Source of the DNA: an uncultured bacterium
GTDB taxonomy: Bacteria > Cyanobacteriota > Vampirovibrionia > Gastranaerophilales > Gastranaerophilaceae
Direction of reading: 5' to 3'
NCBI GenBank assembly: GCA_902780525.1
Contig: CACZFL010000001.1
Coordinates: 186,001-250,000 of the forward strand
Length of the DNA: 64,000 nt
The notes under the pieces were generated by a model, which was given only the letters and a program-made list of their open reading frames with translations, was not told the DNA's origin and did no database searches. The position numbers and the translations under genes are program-made. Shown in pieces: positions 16,623 through 25,789 of the stretch. Position 1 is the first letter of the stretch. Each line of letters begins with the position of its first letter.

Positions 16623-18575
16623 TTATGCACCACCATTGTTTTCATAAACATTACCTTTTTTAATAAGATACGATAGGTAATTATTAAGTGTACGCTGAAA
16701 ATCATCTGTTGTTAGTTTAGTATAATCAGTTTTCATATATGCTTCGCATAACCATTCATCATCAGCATTAACTCTTTCTACTGCTGACTTTCCATCAACA
16801 ACAGCTTTTCTTTCAAACAAGTCAAGCCATTCCGTTTCAATCTCTTTCCACTTTGATATAGTAAAGTTTCCTTTATCGTCTTTAACAAACTGTTCTACAC
16901 GTCCTAAATTCTTCTTCTTAACAAATCCATCATCTTTACAGTAACCAAAAAATGTGCTTCTGGTCGTTCCATCTGGTTTAACATGAGGTTGACCAAGAGT
17001 GAATAACATACAACAAGCACAAACAGAAGAACCCGGATAGAACATTTCTCCCGGTAACGAGAATACGGCTTCTAATGTATTATCTTCAAGTAATACTTCT
17101 TTCTCTTTTGTAATAAGGCTACCAGTACCGATTGCACATGCCAGAGGTAACAATACAGCCAGTTTAACAAGCTTAGGTTGTTCCCCTTTTCTTACACGTT
17201 CAGCATTAAGTTCCTTAATAACATCAGAGAAGTAGTGAACAAATACAAGTCCTTTCGTTGGGTCTTCTTTACCATCTTTTGCACTTCCCCATTCTGTCTT
17301 ATAAGAATTAGGAATGTTTTTAGGCTTTGCGTTATATGGTGGGTTCATCAGAATAATATTAGGGTCTGCTTGTTTAATGAACTCTTTATGCTCAAAGCAA
17401 CTGCCCAGTTTAATGTTAGAGTTTCCATCACCATGTATTAACATATTGGTTACAGATAAACCAAAGGCTTTTTCTTCAACTTCAATACCATAGATATTAT
17501 TCTCTTTAACTTTCTGTTGAAGCGTCTTAGTTTGTGCTTTTGTTCTGCCATTTCTACAATCAGCTAATTCTTTAACCATAGCTTGCACCAAGAAGGAAGC
17601 ACTGCCACATGTACCATCTAGCACAATCTTTGTGCAATCCACTTCCGTTAATCTGCACATAAATTCTGTGATGTGGTCTGGTGTAAAGGCTTGGTTCTTA
17701 TCCTTCTTGCCTGTATACTTATTGAAAGCAATAAAGAATAGGTTAAGAATATCTTGACCTTCATCACTATCGGTATCAATATATTTATAGATATCCATTA
17801 AGATACTATCTATAATTTCAACCCAGTCTTTCTTCTTTAATGCTCTAACTTTCTGGTCATCTAATACATTCTTTTGTAACAATTGTATTTTCTTATTCTT
17901 ATTATCAGAACCATCAAGCAATTCTGTTAATGTGTTTTCAATACCAGCTATAATTTCTTTCTCAGATTTTAATTCAAACGAGTTATTAACTTGCTTCTTA
18001 AGTTCTTCATCAATTCTTGTTGCACCAAGTTTCTTTATCAAGTCTTTAATGTGAAGTAACACTGTACCAACAAATTGACTTCTCAAGTCTTCATCAATGT
18101 CTTTCTTATGCAACAGTTCATTCAGAGCATAAGTGTTTTTCAATACTCTTTCTCTATCATTTTGTTTATTTAGAGAGAACAATGATTTGTAGTATTCCAT
18201 TGTCTCCAACACTGTTTCATCTTTTAAAAAATGACTATCATCAATAAAGGATTTCCATACCTTTATCTTATCATTTTTAGTATTAGCCAGAATACATATA
18301 ATCTTCTTATCAGAGTGTAACACTCTTTCTTCTTCAAGATACTCTTTCAACTGTTCAATATCAGCTTCTACAAAGTTCTGTTTAGTTTCAACCAATACAA
18401 CAAAGTCTTCATCTTCAAATCTTATATCTAACTTGAAATGTTTTAATTCACGTCCTAAACATTGTTCAAGTTTAGCTTTAGAACCAGCTTCAACAACATA
18501 ACTGTATTCTCCAGCTTCTATATTGGAAGTAAGGTAACTACTACCAATTCTTTCAACCATATCATGTCTTTGCAT
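16623..18575 (-). CDS. Fused nuclease/N6-adenine methyltransferase, BcgI-A-like
   Basis: A 650-aa protein. The N-terminus carries a PD-(D/E)xK-type nuclease signature, Asp50 followed 13 residues later by E63-T-K65 (FVVLVETKQNF). A helical region leads to an N6-adenine methyltransferase with SAM motif LDGTCGSASFLV (about 319-330) and catalytic NPPY (411-414). Fusion of cleavage and methylation in one chain, together with a two-TRD S subunit and no HsdR, resembles the type IIB BcgI family, which cuts both sides of its site. The start ATG 18575 has GAGGTGAG upstream. The gene lies inside the tRNA-Pro-bounded island, so horizontal acquisition is likely. Confidence 0.85.
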   Translation of the reverse strand: MQRHDMVERIGSSYLTSNIEAGEYSYVVEAGSKAKLEQCLGRELKHFKLDIRFEDEDFVVLVETKQNFVEADIEQLKEYLEEERVLHSDKKIICILANTKNDKIKVWKSFIDDSHFLKDETVLETMEYYKSLFSLNKQNDRERVLKNTYALNELLHKKDIDEDLRSQFVGTVLLHIKDLIKKLGATRIDEELKKQVNNSFELKSEKEIIAGIENTLTELLDGSDNKNKKIQLLQKNVLDDQKVRALKKKDWVEIIDSILMDIYKYIDTDSDEGQDILNLFFIAFNKYTGKKDKNQAFTPDHITEFMCRLTEVDCTKIVLDGTCGSASFLVQAMVKELADCRNGRTKAQTKTLQQKVKENNIYGIEVEEKAFGLSVTNMLIHGDGNSNIKLGSCFEHKEFIKQADPNIILMNPPYNAKPKNIPNSYKTEWGSAKDGKEDPTKGLVFVHYFSDVIKELNAERVRKGEQPKLVKLAVLLPLACAIGTGSLITKEKEVLLEDNTLEAVFSLPGEMFYPGSSVCACCMLFTLGQPHVKPDGTTRSTFFGYCKDDGFVKKKNLGRVEQFVKDDKGNFTISKWKEIETEWLDLFERKAVVDGKSAVERVNADDEWLCEAYMKTDYTKLTTDDFQRTLNNYLSYLIKKGNVYENNGGA

Positions 18576-18961
18576 ATCTCACCTCATTTTAATTGTAAAG
18601 AAATATTAAGAATGACACATCGTATGCTTAAATGAAATCGATTTATCTCTCCCAAAAAGTTGGTAGGGTGGGTAAAGCTACATTTTGCTTGAAGTTTAGA
18701 CGAAAATTACTGAGTGCGTACCCACCAAATATTTAGTGGTGGAAATGTGCGTTCAATCATTTTAAAATACATCATTTTTAGCATTTTCCACCCTACATAA
18801 TTCTCAAAATCCCTGTTCTTTCTTCTCAAACTGACAGTTGTTTTACACAAGTCGAACTTCCGTTCGTGTCTTGTCTCGTCGCATTAAACGTGTCTGCGGA
18901 TTTTGCTTCAAAGAACTTTCGTTCTTTTTGCAAAATTCCTTCGCACTCTGCTCCTCACCGC
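18576..18961. other. Non-coding right end of the island
   Basis: 386 bases with no credible gene. Two perfect small hairpins stand out: an ACAAG/CTTGT plus CGAAC-TTCC-GTTCG stem at 18847-18874, and AAAGAAC-TTTC-GTTCTTT at 18910-18927 followed by T and G. The second looks terminator-like on the plus strand. No integrase gene or fragment is recognisable. Confidence 0.55.
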
Positions 18962-18978
18962 AATCTTGTCATCCCGAT
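18962..18978 (+). repeat. attR-like repeat
   Basis: A perfect 17-bp copy of the tRNA-Pro 3' end, followed by a T-run, 3.8 kb from the intact tRNA. It marks the distal border of the restriction-modification island. Confidence 0.8.
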
Positions 18979-19121
18979 TTTTTTTATAATAAAAAAGGTT
19001 GTAGGTTGTAGTTGTAGGTTGGGTGAAACCCAACAATAATGAGGCAAATTAATACTTTTCATATTAAAATTTATCAAACTCACCGTTCTTGTTTCTCAAA
19101 CAGACTGTTATTTTACAATTT

Positions 19122-19155
19122 AAAAAGAGACCGATTGAATAATCGATCTCTTTTT
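19122..19155 (-). terminator. Terminator of the hydrogenase/alcohol dehydrogenase operon
   Basis: A 15-bp stem (19122-19136 with 19141-19155, one mismatch, GAAT loop) flanked by A5/T5, immediately after the iron alcohol dehydrogenase stop. It would work in both directions. The DNA between attR and this hairpin (18979-19121) holds only a GTTGGGT-GAA-ACCCAAC hairpin (near 19017-19033) and GTTGTAG repeats. Confidence 0.85.
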
Positions 19156-19170
19156 ATGCTCGTTTTTCTT

Positions 19171-20361
19171 TTATAATGACTCAGTATAAATCGCTTTTAC
19201 GGCTTCTTTTGTTGCGTTTGTCGGTGCAATTCCGAGCAGACCATCTAAAGAAGGAGTTGTGAAAGCAAGTTCCGTCAGTTTTTCAACATCACCTTCCGTA
19301 AATCCTTCATCTTTTAACTTATTCGGAACATCCACAGATTTAAGCCATTCATAAACGCTTTCTGCTGTTTTTTCTGCACTTGCAGTATCTTTTGCAATTG
19401 GTTCAAGTATATATTTTAAAGTTTCTGCTTTGGCTGAATAAATATTTTTTATTACAGCAGGAAGAAGAATTGCCAAACCAAGACCATGAGAAAAATCAGG
19501 TTTCATTGCACTAAGCGGATGTTCAAGCGCGTGAGTATAATGTAATAATCCGTTATCAAAACATACACCGCCCATTAAAGCTGCATAGCATAAATAGTAT
19601 CTTGCTTCTTTATCTGCAGGGTTTTCAATAGCTTTTGGCAAATATTTACCAACAAGCTCTACTACCTGTCTTGCAAGAGTTACAGAATATGGTGAAGCAA
19701 CTTTTGAAGTTGCAGCTTCTACAACGTGATTAACTGCATCAATAGAAACATACCTTGTCTGTTTTGGTGAGAGTCCTGTCATTAAATCAGGGTCATCAAT
19801 TGCAAACTCAGGATAAATACAGTCATAAGCAATTGCCGGTTTATAGTTCTTTTCTAAAATAGTAGCAACTGCAAATCTGTTTGTTTCACTTCCTGTTCCG
19901 TGAGTTAAGTTTATTGCAACAACAGGAGCAGCTTCAGTCGGTGCAAACTTAAACTCATACAAACTGCTTCCTGTTTCATTCGGATATTTAAGAAGTATTG
20001 CAACAGATTTTCCTGCATCGGTTGGTGAACCTCCGCCGATTGTAATAACTGCTTTTGCGCCAAATTCTCGAGCCATTTTTGCTGCTTCATCAATCGCATC
20101 AGTAGTCGGATTTGGTGTAACTTTGTCATAATTTATGTATTCAATTTTATTTTCTTTTAACGCTTTTTCAACTACATCCCACGCGCCTGTTGATTTATAC
20201 GCATTTCTGCCGGACATAACAACAACCTTATCTATTCCGCGTTCTGCATAAATTTTTGCTATATCATTTATCTTTTGTATAGCACCACAGCCAAAATAAA
20301 CACAGGTTCTTGTTCTGATTTCTCTGACCTCGTTAATATTCAAATCTTTTTCCCAATTCAT
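19171..20361 (-). CDS. Iron-containing alcohol dehydrogenase
   Basis: A 396-aa group III alcohol dehydrogenase, probably reducing aldehydes with NAD(P)H. It has the GGGSPTDAGK nucleotide motif (about 98-107), HGTGSE, and metal ligands spread over DAVNHVVEA (Asp and His), LLHYTHALEHP and DFSHGLG. The start is ATG 20361, with AAAGGAG about 8 nt upstream; a TTG two codons earlier is less likely. It is the last gene of the rex-hydrogenase operon, 13 bp after the preceding gene, which points to a role as an electron sink during fermentation. The exact alcohol is unknown. Confidence 0.9.
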   Translation of the reverse strand: MNWEKDLNINEVREIRTRTCVYFGCGAIQKINDIAKIYAERGIDKVVVMSGRNAYKSTGAWDVVEKALKENKIEYINYDKVTPNPTTDAIDEAAKMAREFGAKAVITIGGGSPTDAGKSVAILLKYPNETGSSLYEFKFAPTEAAPVVAINLTHGTGSETNRFAVATILEKNYKPAIAYDCIYPEFAIDDPDLMTGLSPKQTRYVSIDAVNHVVEAATSKVASPYSVTLARQVVELVGKYLPKAIENPADKEARYYLCYAALMGGVCFDNGLLHYTHALEHPLSAMKPDFSHGLGLAILLPAVIKNIYSAKAETLKYILEPIAKDTASAEKTAESVYEWLKSVDVPNKLKDEGFTEGDVEKLTELAFTTPSLDGLLGIAPTNATKEAVKAIYTESL

Positions 20362-20374
20362 ATACAAACTCCTT

Positions 20375-20791
20375 TCATTTTATACTAATCACTTTACCAT
20401 TATTTATTATTTTAACCAAGTTACCTAACTTATCGTGTATAAACTCATTTATATAATTTTTGCCCGTTTTTGACTGAAAATCGTCCACAGTATGCTTAAA
20501 CCCGTTTTCAAACTTTGTATAAGATTTTCTGACGTACTCCTGAGATTTACCGAAAAAAGTCTCTATCATACCTTTTTCGTTTATCTTCTCATAATACTCT
20601 TTATGTAAATGTTCCTGAAGTTCACCTGATGAATCAAACCACATTGAATCAACATCACGCCTAAACTCGTCATATTCAATGCGTTTAATTAAAGTATTCT
20701 TGTCATCAAACACTTCTGTAACGGTATTTCTACCAACTCTGTATGTATTAGTTTTTTCTCCAAAACAGAGTATACTGAAAAATATTTTCAT
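20375..20791 (-). CDS. Hypothetical protein in the hydrogenase operon
   Basis: A 138-aa protein lying 2 bp after hydA and 13 bp before the alcohol dehydrogenase. It is a run of short beta-hairpin units of the type F-D-x-x-G-x-L/x-x-K-x (VFDDKNTLIKR, WFDSSGELQEH, IHDKLGNLVKI), like YD-repeat or MORN-type antiparallel sheets. Its N-terminus is hydrophobic but short (MKIFFSILCF). No metal-binding Cys cluster is seen, so it is unlikely to be an electron carrier. Function unknown; a similar fold may occur in the 103-aa protein at 61554. Confidence 0.6.
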   Translation of the reverse strand: MKIFFSILCFGEKTNTYRVGRNTVTEVFDDKNTLIKRIEYDEFRRDVDSMWFDSSGELQEHLHKEYYEKINEKGMIETFFGKSQEYVRKSYTKFENGFKHTVDDFQSKTGKNYINEFIHDKLGNLVKIINNGKVISIK

Positions 20792-20793
20792 AT

Positions 20794-22335
20794 CTATATT
20801 TTATCTATATCATGGCTGTTGTTCAAAAGAGTATCAAGCTGTTTTTTGGCAATTTTCTGGTTGTTAATTGTTGCATTACCGCCAATACAACCGCCTTCAC
20901 AGCACATAACTTCAATCAGATTACAACCGTTATCACAAGAACCGCTTGTAGCATATTTCTTTAATTGTTTAATGCTGTCTTTGTTCAAACCGTTAATTAT
21001 CATTGGCTTAACGGCATCTTCATCCCTGAGTGAAGCTTTTACGGATTCTGCAACCCCGCCTGTTACACCAAAGTTTCTTGCCTGTTTTGAAGATTCGACA
21101 ACATATTTGCTCTCATCCAATTCATTAATCTGAATCTTTTTAGCAATGAAAAGAGCACCGAGTTCTTCATAGTTCATTACATAATCAACATTTGGATTAT
21201 CATAACTTTCCGCCCTCTTTGCAACGCAAGGGCTTAGAAAAACAGTAACCGCATCGGGGAATTCCTTCTTAACAATCTCTGCAGTATAGTAAAGCGGGGT
21301 TTTAGTATCTGAAACATACGGCTTAATTTCGGGAAGATGTTTCTTTATAAGCTGGTTATATCCCGCACAGCATGAAGTAGTCATAAAATTACGAACATTT
21401 TCCTCTTTTTCCGTTTTTTCTTCATGCTCTTCTCCGTAGCCGCCTTCATTTACCCACGCGTTTAACCACTCAGAATTCTTTTCATTAACGCCTTCCATAC
21501 GTTCCATGAACTCTTTTGCTTCATTGTTTGCCGTAATATCGGCACCCTGAGCGACTTCATAAACATCATCAAACCCGGAGTTAATAATAGCTGTTTTAAG
21601 CTGATAAATTGTTCCCGGGAATTGTCCGGCAATCGAAGGTGCTATCATTGCGATAACTTTTTTCTTTGATTTAATTGCTTTAAGTATATCAACAATCTGA
21701 CTTCTTTCATGAACCGCACCAAACGGGCAAGCTGCCGTACATCTTCCGCAGTTTATACATTTGTCATAATCAATACTGGCAAAGCCTGTTTCATCTTTTT
21801 TAATAGCACCAACAGGACAAGAATCTTCGCACGGCACTGTAATTTTAACAATTGCATTATATGGGCAGGCATTTACGCACATTTTGCATTTTTTACATTT
21901 AGAGTCATCAATTATTGAGCGACCGTTTACAATTGATATTGCACCGAATTTACAAGCTGTTTGGCAGGGTCTTGCAACACACCCCTGGCACAGGTCTGTG
22001 ACATATATTCTGTTAGTTGCACAACCTTTGCAGGCCGCTTGTAATACGGTTAAGTTCTTATCACTTATTTCTTTTCTTTCAAGAGCCTTTTTGGCATAAG
22101 TTGCCAAAGAAACAGTTTCATCGTCTTCTTCGATAGGGAAACCCAAACCGGCAATAGTTCTGTCTTTGATAATTGCTCTTTCTTTATACACACAACATCT
22201 GTATGGCACTTCCATACCTTTCGGACGCATTGTATATGGAATAAGTCTTGCCTGTTCCTCAAAATCGTCTGATAAAAATGCTTTTATAATTCTAACTAAT
22301 ATTTCCTTTTTTAAGTGTATTGCTTGTCCTGCCAT
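20794..22335 (-). CDS. [FeFe] hydrogenase, monomeric ferredoxin-type
   Basis: A 513-aa iron-sulfur hydrogenase that evolves or oxidises H2. The N-terminal half has an unusual Cys set (LCQGCVARPC, CKKCKMCVNACP, CEDSCPVGA, CINCGRCTAACP), giving at least two [4Fe-4S] clusters. The H-cluster motifs follow: L1 TSCCAGY (instead of TSCCPAW), L2 SPCVAKRAE, L3 EVMCCEGGCIGG. This pattern and the cluster layout fit the group B hydrogenases. Maturases HydE/F/G are not in the window. It is co-transcribed with Rex, a sensory hydrogenase homologue and small 2Fe-2S proteins. Confidence 0.93.
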   Translation of the reverse strand: MAGQAIHLKKEILVRIIKAFLSDDFEEQARLIPYTMRPKGMEVPYRCCVYKERAIIKDRTIAGLGFPIEEDDETVSLATYAKKALERKEISDKNLTVLQAACKGCATNRIYVTDLCQGCVARPCQTACKFGAISIVNGRSIIDDSKCKKCKMCVNACPYNAIVKITVPCEDSCPVGAIKKDETGFASIDYDKCINCGRCTAACPFGAVHERSQIVDILKAIKSKKKVIAMIAPSIAGQFPGTIYQLKTAIINSGFDDVYEVAQGADITANNEAKEFMERMEGVNEKNSEWLNAWVNEGGYGEEHEEKTEKEENVRNFMTTSCCAGYNQLIKKHLPEIKPYVSDTKTPLYYTAEIVKKEFPDAVTVFLSPCVAKRAESYDNPNVDYVMNYEELGALFIAKKIQINELDESKYVVESSKQARNFGVTGGVAESVKASLRDEDAVKPMIINGLNKDSIKQLKKYATSGSCDNGCNLIEVMCCEGGCIGGNATINNQKIAKKQLDTLLNNSHDIDKI

Positions 22336-22353
22336 TATATTACCCTATTTTAT

Positions 22354-22608
22354 TTACCCCAATTTTCTGTCAATTACTTCTAAAACTTTTTCTACAGTTG
22401 CCTCTGTGACAACTTCTTCATCAACTTTTACATAAGGTGCCTTTGAGTATTCCCAGTTTATGGAACATAACCCCAAACAGTTTGCACCCATAATTTCTAC
22501 CTTGTCACCGTATTTTCTCGGAATGATATCGTTAAGCTCCTGCAAATTGCTTCCGCCCATTACGTAACAAGTTGTTCCTAAACATACTTTAACTTCTACT
22601 TTAGCCAT
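22354..22608 (-). CDS. Thioredoxin-like [2Fe-2S] protein, HndA/NuoE C-terminal type
   Basis: An 84-aa electron carrier. Four cysteines in the pattern C-x4-C (VCLGTTC) and C-x3-C (NCLGLC), about 35 residues apart, are those of the thioredoxin-like 2Fe-2S ferredoxin of NuoE/HndA. The start is ATG 22608 with AAGGAG about 5 nt upstream; nine in-frame codons upstream overlap the previous gene and are rejected. The stop codon lies inside a GGGGTAAATA motif. It probably donates or accepts electrons for the hydrogenase 18 bp downstream. Confidence 0.88.
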   Translation of the reverse strand: MAKVEVKVCLGTTCYVMGGSNLQELNDIIPRKYGDKVEIMGANCLGLCSINWEYSKAPYVKVDEEVVTEATVEKVLEVIDRKLG

Positions 22609-22618
22609 TCTAACTCCT

Positions 22619-23776
22619 TTATACAAATTGTACATTAACTTTTTTCAGATATTTTTCTTCTAAAACACTTGCCATCTGTTTTATTATATTCTTTCTAATC
22701 TCAATTTCAATAGGTAAGTTTGGATCATAATGTGCTTTGTTCATCTGAGCACCTACCAGAAAATAAATTACGTCGCTGTCAAGAAAAAATTCCATAAGCG
22801 TTTTCGCTGCATCATTTTCAGGTTTTCCTGATTCAAGATATTCAAGAGTTTTGGTAAGAGTAAGTATCCCTTCCGTTACCAAATCCACCCCTTCCATTTC
22901 GGATATTCCAGGAAGCTTACCGGCATTCATCGACATCTTGGCAATAACAGGTATGTTTAACTCCCTTGATATAATATTTGCAGTAGTTCCGCCTGATATA
23001 GCTTTTTTACCTTTAAAATCCATAAAGAAGCGTGCAAAATAACTGTCTTTTTCCTGATGATACGGCGGTCCCGTGAAAATCAGAGACTCTCTGGGATCAC
23101 GGCAATACAAAGACACGATTGAAGTATCATCTTTAAGTTCCCGATTGGGTGCAATGAGCTGTATCTGTTTAACAAGAAAACTGCTCAGTTTTTGTGAAGA
23201 AATCTGAGGATCTTCAGCAAGCTTATTCAGAATTATTTTTATCAAACCGCTTCTTTCAAGTCCGAGAGGATACTGTTTTGTACCCATGGCAACCTGTGTT
23301 GCACCATCTGAGCAGAAAATTATTCTGTCATATTTTTCAAGTTTGATATTATAAACCTTCATCTTGCGGTTTTTAAAATCTTTTGACTGAATAGTCTGGT
23401 ATTCCGGTTTTAAAACTTCACCGTTTCTAATCCAAATAAAGTCAGGGTTTCCTTCTTCAACAATTTTTGCTTTACCGTTTTCGTAGCAATCAATTGCAGA
23501 AAAAGTGGAATAGCTTATTCCTCTGACTTTACATACAGGAAGTGAGTTCATAATTATTTCGCAGGACTTTTCGATATCGGAGTTATTTTCCATAAATTTT
23601 AAGAGCATGGTTGATGTCATGCATGCCAGAATATTAGCCTTTATACCGCTTCCAAGTCCGTCAGAAAGCACTGCAACAACTCTGTTCATATTAGGGAAAC
23701 GGTTTGATGAAAAATAGTCGCCGTATGCATTTTGGTTATATTTTTTTTTCTGGGAACAAGCTATATCAATGAACAT
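22619..23776 (-). CDS. SpoIIE-like PP2C phosphatase in the hydrogenase operon
   Basis: A 385-aa protein. Residues 1-230 form a SpoIIE/PP2C serine phosphatase fold: AVLSDGLGSGIKAN with the metal-binding Asp, GNPDFIWIR, RIIFCSDGATQ and LKDDTSIV with the final Asp. The C-terminal 150 residues (from FTGPPYH) are a separate alpha/beta domain. It overlaps the sensory hydrogenase by one base (TAATG), which implies coupled translation and a joint pathway. Such phosphatases are known neighbours of sensory [FeFe] hydrogenases. The target phosphoprotein is not encoded nearby. Confidence 0.87.
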   Translation of the reverse strand: MFIDIACSQKKKYNQNAYGDYFSSNRFPNMNRVVAVLSDGLGSGIKANILACMTSTMLLKFMENNSDIEKSCEIIMNSLPVCKVRGISYSTFSAIDCYENGKAKIVEEGNPDFIWIRNGEVLKPEYQTIQSKDFKNRKMKVYNIKLEKYDRIIFCSDGATQVAMGTKQYPLGLERSGLIKIILNKLAEDPQISSQKLSSFLVKQIQLIAPNRELKDDTSIVSLYCRDPRESLIFTGPPYHQEKDSYFARFFMDFKGKKAISGGTTANIISRELNIPVIAKMSMNAGKLPGISEMEGVDLVTEGILTLTKTLEYLESGKPENDAAKTLMEFFLDSDVIYFLVGAQMNKAHYDPNLPIEIEIRKNIIKQMASVLEEKYLKKVNVQFV

Positions 23777-25506
23777 TAATTTTTCTTCTCCTCGCCTGAG
23801 TTTCTGTCATAACCTTCAGCAATAGAATTCAGTAACAACTCCGTTTCAACCATGTGTTCACCTAGCAGGCTTGCAATTTCCTGAACAGTTGCAATATTTT
23901 TTGTAATAACTTCTCTTGCCTTCTGAGCTATTTTACTTCTGTCCATCTCAGATTTTGTTACATCAGAAATTACAGCACCGACAAGTTCGTTATCTTCTAT
24001 CGTAAATATGCTTATGTCATACAGTTTGTCATCAATTGCATAATGCTCCTGATGAATGTCTTTACCCGTATCAATAGCTGATTTAAACAGTTCACTGAAA
24101 GAAACAATTCGGTCAATTGCGGCTCCTGTTAAACCATCCTGACGAGAAGCAAAAACTTCATACATGTCTTCCGAAAGGAACATGTGTTCAAAAGAATCAT
24201 TTGCCTCTACTATTTCCATATTAGAATCAACAATTACGACCGCTGACGGCATACATCTGAGCATAGCAGCGGCTTTTCTTACGGCAATTTTTCTCATATA
24301 AGAAACACACTGAGAAGATTCCGCATCGCCTGCAATAAGTGCATTCACAAACTCACGGCAGCTTGAATAACCGCAGCCTGCACAATTAAGTTCATCCTCT
24401 TCCGTGTGCTTGCTGATTTTTCTTAAAGCCTTTGTAATCTGCTCTATTGAATACTCTATTGCCTCTACAGGCTCCGGCGCATATTCAACAGGAACAACTT
24501 TTCTCGGTTCTTTCGGAACAACATCTCTGTATCTGGTGTTTGCATAAATATCAGATGTAACCATTATTCCTGATTTTTCTCCGGATTTACATGGTCCGTT
24601 GATACAGCCGCCTGTACATGCAAGAGCTTCCAGAAAGATTTTATTTTCAATCTTATCGGGGTTAAGATTCTGAAGAGATTTGTCAAAACCTTCGAGAGAA
24701 CTTACTGAAACAAAAGTTACATCATCTTTATCGATACCAACTTTTCTGATTGTTTCATTCATTCCGCCCTCTAACGGATAAAGAGCACCCTCGTAAGCAG
24801 CCTCCGGAACAAAATGACAGCTTTCGTCAGGCTCAATAGTTTCTATATCAATAAATTCTTCCTTTATCCAGTAGTTAAGTTCTTCAAAAGTTAATGCTGC
24901 CGACATTAAATCAGGATGCCTGTCTGCCTCGTTTTTCTTCGCAATACAAGGTCCAATGAATACAATTTTGATATCGTCTCCGAGCATTTCTTTCATTAAT
25001 CCGCAATGCGTTAAAGCAGGGGAAGCAATAGGAGTAATACATCCTGCAAACTCAGGTTTATACAGCCTTACATAGTCATCAATTACGGGGCATGCCGAAG
25101 ATATAAATAAACCTTTTTCTGCTCCGTTTAATATTTTTGCAGTCTGAATGGAAACTTCCTGAGCGCCGAGTGCCGTTTCCGAAACTCCCTCAAATCCGAG
25201 TTTTTTAAGAACTGCTATCATTTTTTCTTTAGAGATGTTATATATTCCTGCCCAACTCGGTGCAAGTGATACGTAAACCTTTTTACCCGTAAGAAACAGA
25301 GCTTTTACAACATCTATATCGCTTCTGACTTTTTTTGCCCCGGCAGGACAAATCATTACACAATGTCCGCAAGCAATACACTTTTCGCTAATAACAGAAG
25401 CGCTACCGCCCTGAATACGAATTGATTTTACGTGACATTTCCTGATACATTTATAACAGTCATTACATTCATTTTTTAATGTATAGACAGGATTTTGCTT
25501 TTCCAT
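23776..25506 (-). CDS. Sensory-type [FeFe] hydrogenase homologue with PAS domain (HydS-like)
   Basis: A 576-aa protein with three parts. Residues 1-70 hold two [4Fe-4S] ferredoxin motifs (CNDCYKCIRKCH, CIACGHCVMICP). About 75-370 is an H-cluster domain whose L1 reads SSACPVI (the proton-relay Cys replaced by Ala), L2 GPCIAKKNE and L3 EALACTGGCINGPC. Then come a small CAGCGYSSC iron-sulfur domain and a PAS domain (about 430-530). This is the layout of group C, non-turnover regulatory hydrogenases that sense H2. Start ATG 25506 has GGAG at 8 nt; a GTG three codons earlier is rejected. It is coupled to the SpoIIE-like phosphatase. Confidence 0.9.
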   Translation of the reverse strand: MEKQNPVYTLKNECNDCYKCIRKCHVKSIRIQGGSASVISEKCIACGHCVMICPAGAKKVRSDIDVVKALFLTGKKVYVSLAPSWAGIYNISKEKMIAVLKKLGFEGVSETALGAQEVSIQTAKILNGAEKGLFISSACPVIDDYVRLYKPEFAGCITPIASPALTHCGLMKEMLGDDIKIVFIGPCIAKKNEADRHPDLMSAALTFEELNYWIKEEFIDIETIEPDESCHFVPEAAYEGALYPLEGGMNETIRKVGIDKDDVTFVSVSSLEGFDKSLQNLNPDKIENKIFLEALACTGGCINGPCKSGEKSGIMVTSDIYANTRYRDVVPKEPRKVVPVEYAPEPVEAIEYSIEQITKALRKISKHTEEDELNCAGCGYSSCREFVNALIAGDAESSQCVSYMRKIAVRKAAAMLRCMPSAVVIVDSNMEIVEANDSFEHMFLSEDMYEVFASRQDGLTGAAIDRIVSFSELFKSAIDTGKDIHQEHYAIDDKLYDISIFTIEDNELVGAVISDVTKSEMDRSKIAQKAREVITKNIATVQEIASLLGEHMVETELLLNSIAEGYDRNSGEEKKN

Positions 25507-25534
25507 ATAACACACTCCAGACCTTTTACTGCCC

Positions 25535-25789
25535 CTAGTTAAAGTTCATTATCTTTTTGTATGAATCCAGAACCTCTTTTATTTGTTCTTTTGTAACATT
25601 AGTATATTCTTTTTCGTTTATTATTATTCTCGGGCCTATTTCACATTTATTTTCGCACAAAGCTCCGACAATTGAAATATCTGCCTCCAAATTATTTTCC
25701 GCTATATATTCTTTAATGTATTCAAGATTTTCCTGATTTCCTTTTGCAAAGCAGGCGCTTCCCATACACACTTTTATTTCTGTCGTCAT
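25535..25789 (-). CDS. Thioredoxin-like [2Fe-2S] protein
   Basis: An 84-aa second NuoE/HndA-like carrier, with VCMGSAC (C-x4-C) and LCENKC (C-x3-C) ligands. It overlaps the end of rex by 4 bp (ATGA) and precedes the sensory hydrogenase by 28 bp. It could pass electrons to the HydS-like protein, as its homologue at 22354 may do for HydA. Similar size but clearly diverged from that paralogue. Confidence 0.87.
   Translation of the reverse strand: MTTEIKVCMGSACFAKGNQENLEYIKEYIAENNLEADISIVGALCENKCEIGPRIIINEKEYTNVTKEQIKEVLDSYKKIMNFN

Noticed and set aside
15535-18575. Classical type I restriction system missing HsdR
   Set aside because: The methyltransferase subunit itself carries a nuclease-like N-terminus, so no separate HsdR is needed.
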